From contig JAPTJF010000197.1 of NCBI GenBank assembly GCA_029339195.1, positions 1 to 64,000 on the forward strand: DNA of 64,000 nt, given 5' to 3'. The position numbers and the translations under genes are program-made. Below the pieces are notes generated by a model. That model made no database searches and was not told the DNA's origin. It saw only the letters and a program-made list of their open reading frames with translations. This stretch comes from Micractinium sp. NFX-FRZ (Eukaryota; Chlorophyta; Trebouxiophyceae; Chlorellales; Chlorellaceae). Below are positions 59,501 through 64,000 of the stretch, one piece after another. Position 1 is the stretch's first letter. The number at the start of each line of letters is the position of its first letter.

Positions 59501-61128
59501 GCGGTGCTGTACCACTGCCCGCCCTCCCCGCTTGCTCACTTGAACAGGGTGAGGTAGTCCAGCGTTGCGGCCATCTCCCACATGTTCCTCACAACAACCA
59601 GGTCCTCGGCCATCTGCTCCTCACTGCAGTCAAGGCAAGGCCGTGGGGGGGAGGGCAGGGAGGTTGGGAAGTCGAGTCAGCACAAAGAAGACATGGTGCA
59701 GGGAGCGGACGGCACCACAGACTCGTGCAAACACTGTCATCAGGCATGCCACAGTGTAAGGCAGCACGGATACAGGCCTGCCGCCCCTGCCCCCACGCCG
59801 CCTCCACGATTCGACTCACGTGTGCTCCCGCCGGATGTCTTTGGGGTTGGGCAGCGCCGACACGGGGCCCGCCTTGACCGGCTTTGGCGCAGGCTGCTCA
59901 CTGCCCGCCCGGCTGCCAAGCACGCCCGAGGGGGCTGCGGACACAGGTGCGCTCACACCCTCTGGCAGAATTGCTGGACCACAGCTGCGCAGGCCGCGGC
60001 GGGGCGCCTGGTCCGGCTCCGGCTCCTCCACCACCAGCTCAGAAGCTGAGGGGGCACAGGAGGGCAGGCAAGAAGCATGAGGCAGGGGCACAGGCACAAG
60101 GCAGCAGACCAGGTGCGGCACCAGCATTGACCGCCTGCCCGGCCAAATTGCCACACAAGAACACATCACCCCTACCTCCCCCACCCACCCCACTCACCAA
60201 CATCAATCACTCGATCCTTGATGCGAGAGCTGCGCCGCGCACCAGGAGGCGTGCGCTCCCGCCGCCGCTTGCGCCTGCAGGCGACGCACGGCAGGCAGCC
60301 GGTGCACGGCGCCAGGTGAGCGCAGCACAGCAGCGGTGCCGTTTGAAAACAACAGCAGCACAGCACCCCAGCGCTGCCCCCTGCAGGCAGGCGCCGCGCC
60401 TCTGATGCCGCTCCATGTACCCAATACCACCCTGCGTGTGCCTGCGCCGTGCAGCCCCTCTGTCAGCGCCGCATGCTGCCAAACAAGGGACCTGCCCTCG
60501 GTGCCCGGCTCACCCTGAGCCCCGAGCATCGTTGTAGTCAGGGTCCGACTCGCTCTCGCTATCGTCATCCTCCCCACCCTGCCGCCGCCGCCGCCCCCTG
60601 CTGTCCTCCTCCTCCTCCTCTTCCTCCTCCTGCGCTGTGTAGTCGCTGTCATTGGGGTCTGCAGGGGATGCGTGGGAGCACGTGCAGCAGGGCAGGAGAG
60701 GTCCGTAGGTGGGCAGGCTGCAAAGGACTAGGCGGCTGTTCCAGGCGGCCACAAGTGGCGTGCTTTCCATTAGACAGGCAGTATGAACTGCTGAGCTCAC
60801 TCCATCCCAGCTCGGTGATCCAGCCTTCAAGACAGTGCGCCCGTGCACCAAACCCACCTCCAGCAACCTCCTCCTCTTCCTCCTCCTCTTCCTCCTCCGC
60901 CCCCTCCTCTCCAGCAGGTCCCGCCCCGCCCGAGGCCAGAGCTGCCTGCTGCTGCTGCTGCGCCAGCTGATGCTGCTGCACCAGCTGATGCTGCTGCACC
61001 ATCTGCTGCTGAAGCGCCATCTGCTGCTGCTGCTGTGCTGCGGCGGCTGCCGCTTGCGCCATCCACTGCTGCTGCTGCTGCTGCAGCATCAGCTGCTGCT
61101 GGTGCGCGGCTGCGGCGAATGGGTCCAT
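53570..61128 (-). CDS. DDT/WHIM-domain chromatin protein with poly-Gln N-terminus
   Basis: Probable nuclear subunit of an ISWI-type remodelling complex, in which DDT-WHIM proteins contact the ATPase or linker DNA. The start MDPFAAAAHQQQLMLQQQQQ opens a Gln-rich region, followed by acidic Glu/Ser-Asp runs (DSESESDPDYNDARGSG) and a basic stretch RKRRRERTPPGARRSSRI, likely a nuclear signal. The DDT domain spans several exons: EDLVVVRNMWEMAATLDYLT, LNISRSFSAAELEHVMAYSD, RDGLLADLHI, DIMRGISPKQEVPRDAWQVH. WHIM-like blocks follow: VRALHFLCTIRCDREDIQFR, REWNHGEIQLL, and LGTEAFRRQPNGLDRHGGRY with YIIDFLRAS. A long Ala/Pro/Gln-rich region (about 56400-57310) precedes LRWELVASSLQEFE, then coiled and Arg/Ser-rich exons, a YVTATMPAPRGRGRGGRGGG region that could bind nucleic acid, and an acidic tail ending EDEYVPTGRRR. 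No PHD finger was seen. Exon order is well supported; exact splice sites near 53.9-55.1 kb are less so. Confidence 0.8.
60949..61107 (-). repeat. CAG-rich region encoding interrupted poly-Gln
   Basis: CTG/CTGCTG triplets on the plus strand encode several Gln runs separated by Met, Ala, His and Leu at the N-terminus of the DDT-WHIM protein, including duplicated MVQQHQLVQQHQL units. Confidence 0.85.
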
Positions 61129-61228
61129 GGCTGCGCTGCTCTAGGCGAGCCACGCCACCGCTGCCGGTACACTAACAGCACCTGCTGCCAGTCGCGAGCG
61201 TGGGGTAAGCTGTGCCGAGACCCAGCGC

Positions 61229-62040
61229 CTAGCGCCGCGCCGTCTGCTGTGCCGGCGCCTTGCCCTTCCCGCCCTTGTGCTGCTCCACCAGCTCCGCCAG
61301 CCGCTGCCGGCTCTCCACCTCCTTGCTGTTGTAGCGGTCGGAGCGCTTGGGGCGCTGCTGCTCCGCTTGGCTGCTCGCAGCGGTGCTTGCGCTGGTGGGC
61401 TTGAACTTGTTCAGCTGCAGCGGGGGTGCAGGCGCGATTTGTGGGCAGAAGACATCGAGTCTCAGGCGGGGTGTCGGGGCTTGGGGAGCATGTTTGTGGG
61501 ACGGCAGCAACCGGGCAGACCTGCGCCCAACAACGCAATCAGACAGCCTTTCCGCCAGGCAGCCAAGCCGGCCGGGTCCACCCAGGTACCTCCCCCTCCC
61601 CCCTTGCCCCGCCGCCTCACGTTCCACTTCAGCTTGGCCTCCGTCACAAAGGAGGGCTCAAGAGGCTCCTGCGGCTTCTTGCTGGAAAAGGCCTTGTCCA
61701 CTGTCTTGTTGACCTGGCGAGGGGCAGGGCAGGCAGGGTAGCAGGGCGTTTGGGCAGAGGTGCGGGGCCAGGGAGGCACCGGGGCAGCACCCACGTCTTT
61801 CAAGTGGCGGCTGCAGGGCGCCAATGGTGTCTGCAAGTAGCCCCGAAGCCCCGCTGCTCCACAGGAGAGCAGGGCGAGGCAGGGCCAGGGAGCTGAACCA
61901 CCAGCGCACCCGCCGGTCGCACCGCGCCGACGGCGGCGGAAGTGGCCCTGCTGCTCTGGCGAGCCAAGCCGCGCGCCAGAACTCACCTTGAAGCCGGCCC
62001 ACGCAGAGGCACCAATGCACGGCAGACAGGTAAGGCACAT
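61229..62040 (-). CDS. Small Cys-rich protein with basic helical tail, unknown
   Basis: Three exons join without phase change into a protein of about 110 residues. Exon 1 is MCLTCLPCIGASAWAGFK (62040 to about 61987). Exon 2 is VNKTVDKAFSSKKPQEPLEP plus SFVTEAKLKWN (about 61713-61621). Exon 3 is LNKFKPTSASTAASSQAEQQ then RPKRSDRYNSKEVESRQRLA and ELVEQHKGGKGKAPAQQTAR (ending 61229). All three donors and acceptors are canonical (AAG|GTGAGT, CGCCAG, AAC|GTGAGG, CTGCAG). The CxxCxxC at the extreme N-terminus could be palmitoylated or bind metal; the rest is charged. I do not recognise a family. Its stop is only 100 bases from the DDT gene start. Confidence 0.66.
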
Positions 62041-62878
62041 GGAGCGGCGCAGACGACCTGCGAGGCCAAGGCAGCAGGCCGGAGTCTGGTAGCGCGCGGC
62101 TGTGCACCAGCGATCGCAACACACACGGGGTGTTGTTGGGCAGCGAGTGCGAAGCAGTGAAGGCGCAACGGGGCGACGATCAACCCACAGGAGGAGAGGC
62201 TGGCGCCCTCCGCTGCCCATCAAATAGGTCCCAATCGCATCAACATGACGTTAGGCCGACAGGGGCAGCGCTGGGAAGCCCCTGGGCGCCCGGAAACGAA
62301 GGGAGCGCCCCGCCTTTGCTCCTCACTCACTTTGGCGCCCGACAGCACCGCCTGCAGACTTCCAACGCGATTGCAGATGACAGACGCTGGGCGGCGCCGC
62401 ACTGCAGCCCGCGCTGGAGGCAGGAGGCTGCCAGCAGGGCGGCCCCGCTGGCGGGGCGGGGAATGCCGGCCGCGTACATTAGGAAGACGCACCTGATGTT
62501 CTGTGGCCAGGTTTATCCGAACTGCAAGTGGGACACGTTGTTATCACCAACCCTGCCTCCTAATGCGATAGCCCACATGAGCTGGCGATTTGGGAGGGTG
62601 CCAGGGCGGACGGTCAAACCCAACTGGACCAGGCACCGACAGCCACCTCAGCAGTGTTTCTCGCCCAGCAGCAGGCCTGATACTGCTAGCAGGGACGGGC
62701 ACAGCACAGCAGGGACGGGCGCATCTGATGGCCAGGAGGAAGCAGAAGCACAGGTGCACCGGATGAACACACACAGACAGGTCGGGTGTAGCGAAAGTTC
62801 AAGAAGAAGACGCGGGACAGGCAAGCTCAAGGCTGGGGCTGATGACAGGTGTTCGGTGCTGGTCTAATCGGGGGCCGA
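62041..62878. other. Intergenic region between two minus-strand genes
   Basis: Should hold the 3' UTR of the ARM-MYND gene and the promoter of the small Cys-rich gene. No TGTAA in minus orientation was noticed close to the ARM-MYND stop. No coding exon is supported. Confidence 0.45.
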
Positions 62879-64000
62879 TCAGGGCTGAGCCGTGGCCTCT
62901 TTAGCAGCAACTGGCGGGTGCTGCACTGCGCCGCTCAAGCGCCAGCACTCCGCCTTGTGCTGCTTCCAGTGCGCAGTGGCGCAGCCAGTGCTGCAGTAGC
63001 GCACCGCGTTGCATGCACTGCAGCGGCGCAGGCCACGGGTGTTGCCGCACCCCGGCTGCGCACACACGTCTACTCCTGCCGCACTCCGCGACAGGCCCAT
63101 CACTGCTGCCACAGCAGCGGGGCCTGACGACTCCCTTCCAGCCGGCAGGGGCGCTGTGCCAGGAAGCTGGAAGCCTGGGTTGCAAGCTCCTGAGAACATG
63201 GCCTCCACCATGGCTGCATGTGCCGGGGTTCCAGGGGCTTGGCCCATAGCTGTCGCTACAGCCAGGCTGTTCGCACGGTTGCCCAGTGCTATGCATCTGA
63301 GAGCAATGCCAGCGCTTCCCGAAATTTCATCGACGCATGGGCTGCCTAGCACAAGAGCAGCCAGCGGTGGGATGGCACCGCATGCTGCCGCAAGCTCCTG
63401 GGACTCTGCATGGCACCGTGCCAGGTCTGCCAGGGCTGCCGCCGCCTGCGCCTGGATGCGACCTTCGCTGCCGCTGTGCAGGCACGACACAAATGCGTCT
63501 ACGCCGCCGGCCTGCGCCACTGCTGCTGCTTGGGAGCCATCCAGAATCAGGCAGCGCAGGGCCCCAAGCGCTGCAGCCCGCGCCGGCTCGGTGCCACGGG
63601 AGGGCAGGAGGCGCACCAGCGCTGGGATCCCGCCAGCCGCGGCAACTGCCTGCCGGTGTGCGGCTCTGCGCCCTACCAGCTTGCTCACCGCAATGGCTGC
63701 CTGCTCCTGCACATCTGCGCAGCGGCTGGCACACAGCAGCTGCACCAGGGCAGCGGCGGCGCCCGATGCCGCAAACGCCTGCTGTGTGGGGTCGCGGGCA
63801 TCGTCTGCCATGTTCCTCAGCAGCCCAGCGCCTGCCCCCTGCACTGCGGCGCTGCCAGAGCTGCGCAGCAGCTGCACCATGGCTTGGATGCCGCCTGCAG
63901 CCGTAATGGAGGCCTTGCTGGGCAGGTTGTTGCCGGCCAGGTTTCTCAGCGCGGCCGCCGCCGCTGCCTGCACGCTGCTGTCGCTGGTGTCGCAGTCGCA
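62879..64000 (-). CDS. Armadillo-repeat protein with C-terminal MYND zinc finger (5' end beyond window)
   Basis: A single open frame runs from the right edge (reading CDCDTSDSSVQ at the border) to a stop at 62879-62881. It contains at least five armadillo-like repeats, for example AAAAALRNLAGNNLPSKASI, AAGGIQAMVQLLRSSGSAAV, GGIPALVRLLPSRGTEPARA and AQAAAALADLARCHAESQEL. A linker leads to a MYND finger, CAQPGCGNTRGLRRCSACNA then RYCSTGCATAHWKQHKAEC, with all Cys/His ligands present. The C-terminus is short. MYND fingers bind proline-rich peptides and ARM repeats bind proteins, so a scaffold role is likely; the partner is unknown. No intron is visible in this part, which is unusual for the window. 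Confidence 0.85.
   Translation of the reverse strand, partial: CDCDTSDSSVQAAAAAALRNLAGNNLPSKASITAAGGIQAMVQLLRSSGSAAVQGAGAGLLRNMADDARDPTQQAFAASGAAAALVQLLCASRCADVQEQAAIAVSKLVGRRAAHRQAVAAAGGIPALVRLLPSRGTEPARAAALGALRCLILDGSQAAAVAQAGGVDAFVSCLHSGSEGRIQAQAAAALADLARCHAESQELAAACGAIPPLAALVLGSPCVDEISGSAGIALRCIALGNRANSLAVATAMGQAPGTPAHAAMVEAMFSGACNPGFQLPGTAPLPAGRESSGPAAVAAVMGLSRSAAGVDVCAQPGCGNTRGLRRCSACNAVRYCSTGCATAHWKQHKAECWRLSGAVQHPPVAAKEATAQP

Noticed and set aside
1..64000. CRISPR arrays, insertion sequences, prophage, operons
   Set aside because: The DNA is eukaryotic nuclear sequence with introns throughout; no repeat-spacer pattern, transposase or prokaryotic gene was seen.

Overview
The window is nuclear DNA of a green alga, most probably a trebouxiophyte of the Chlorella type. 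The DNA is GC-rich and coding sequence is split by many short GT-AG introns whose acceptors read CTGCAG or similar. Proteins carry Gln, Ala, Ser and Gly runs from CAG, GCN and AGC repeats. Several genes are followed by the algal poly(A) signal TGTAA, and every recognisable gene has a plant-type relative. No prokaryotic, organellar, viral or transposase gene was found. Gene spans run from start codon to stop codon, and exons were joined by eye from splice sites and family similarity.

Layout. 1-3303 (-): PP2C phosphatase, cut by the left edge. 3989-6626 (-): conserved plastid-targeted protein, divergent from an unrecognised nuclear-type protein at 6883-10638 (+). 11115-13546 (-): OSB-type organellar ssDNA-binding protein. 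14463-23881 (+): RUNKEL/ULK4-type protein with a degenerate kinase domain and helical repeats. It meets, tail to tail, a plant-type fatty acid amide hydrolase at 24191-29040 (-). A 362-bp divergent promoter separates that gene from a plastid transaldolase at 29403-33784 (+). 35267-38045 (+): membrane-anchored purple-acid-phosphatase-like metallophosphoesterase. 39069-42797 (+): ATXR2-type SET methyltransferase. 43504-48087 (+): plastid membrane/coiled-coil protein. 48928-52116 (-): secreted gatase-like/PA14-like protein. 53570-61128 (-): DDT-WHIM chromatin protein. 61229-62040 (-): tiny Cys-rich protein. 62879-64000 (-): ARM-repeat/MYND protein, cut by the right edge.

The genes are individually regulated nuclear genes, not an operon or a dedicated system. 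Themes are signalling (PP2C, RUNKEL), chromatin (ATXR2, DDT-WHIM), organelle function (OSB, transaldolase, two plastid proteins), lipid-amide turnover (FAAH) and secretory enzymes. I did not find a convincing new multi-gene system. The best leads are a cluster of hairpins at about 38714-38850 between two genes, an in-frame exon-like duplicate inside an intron near 45299, loss of the DFG motif in the RUNKEL homologue, two probable GC-AG introns, and recent tandem duplications inside introns.
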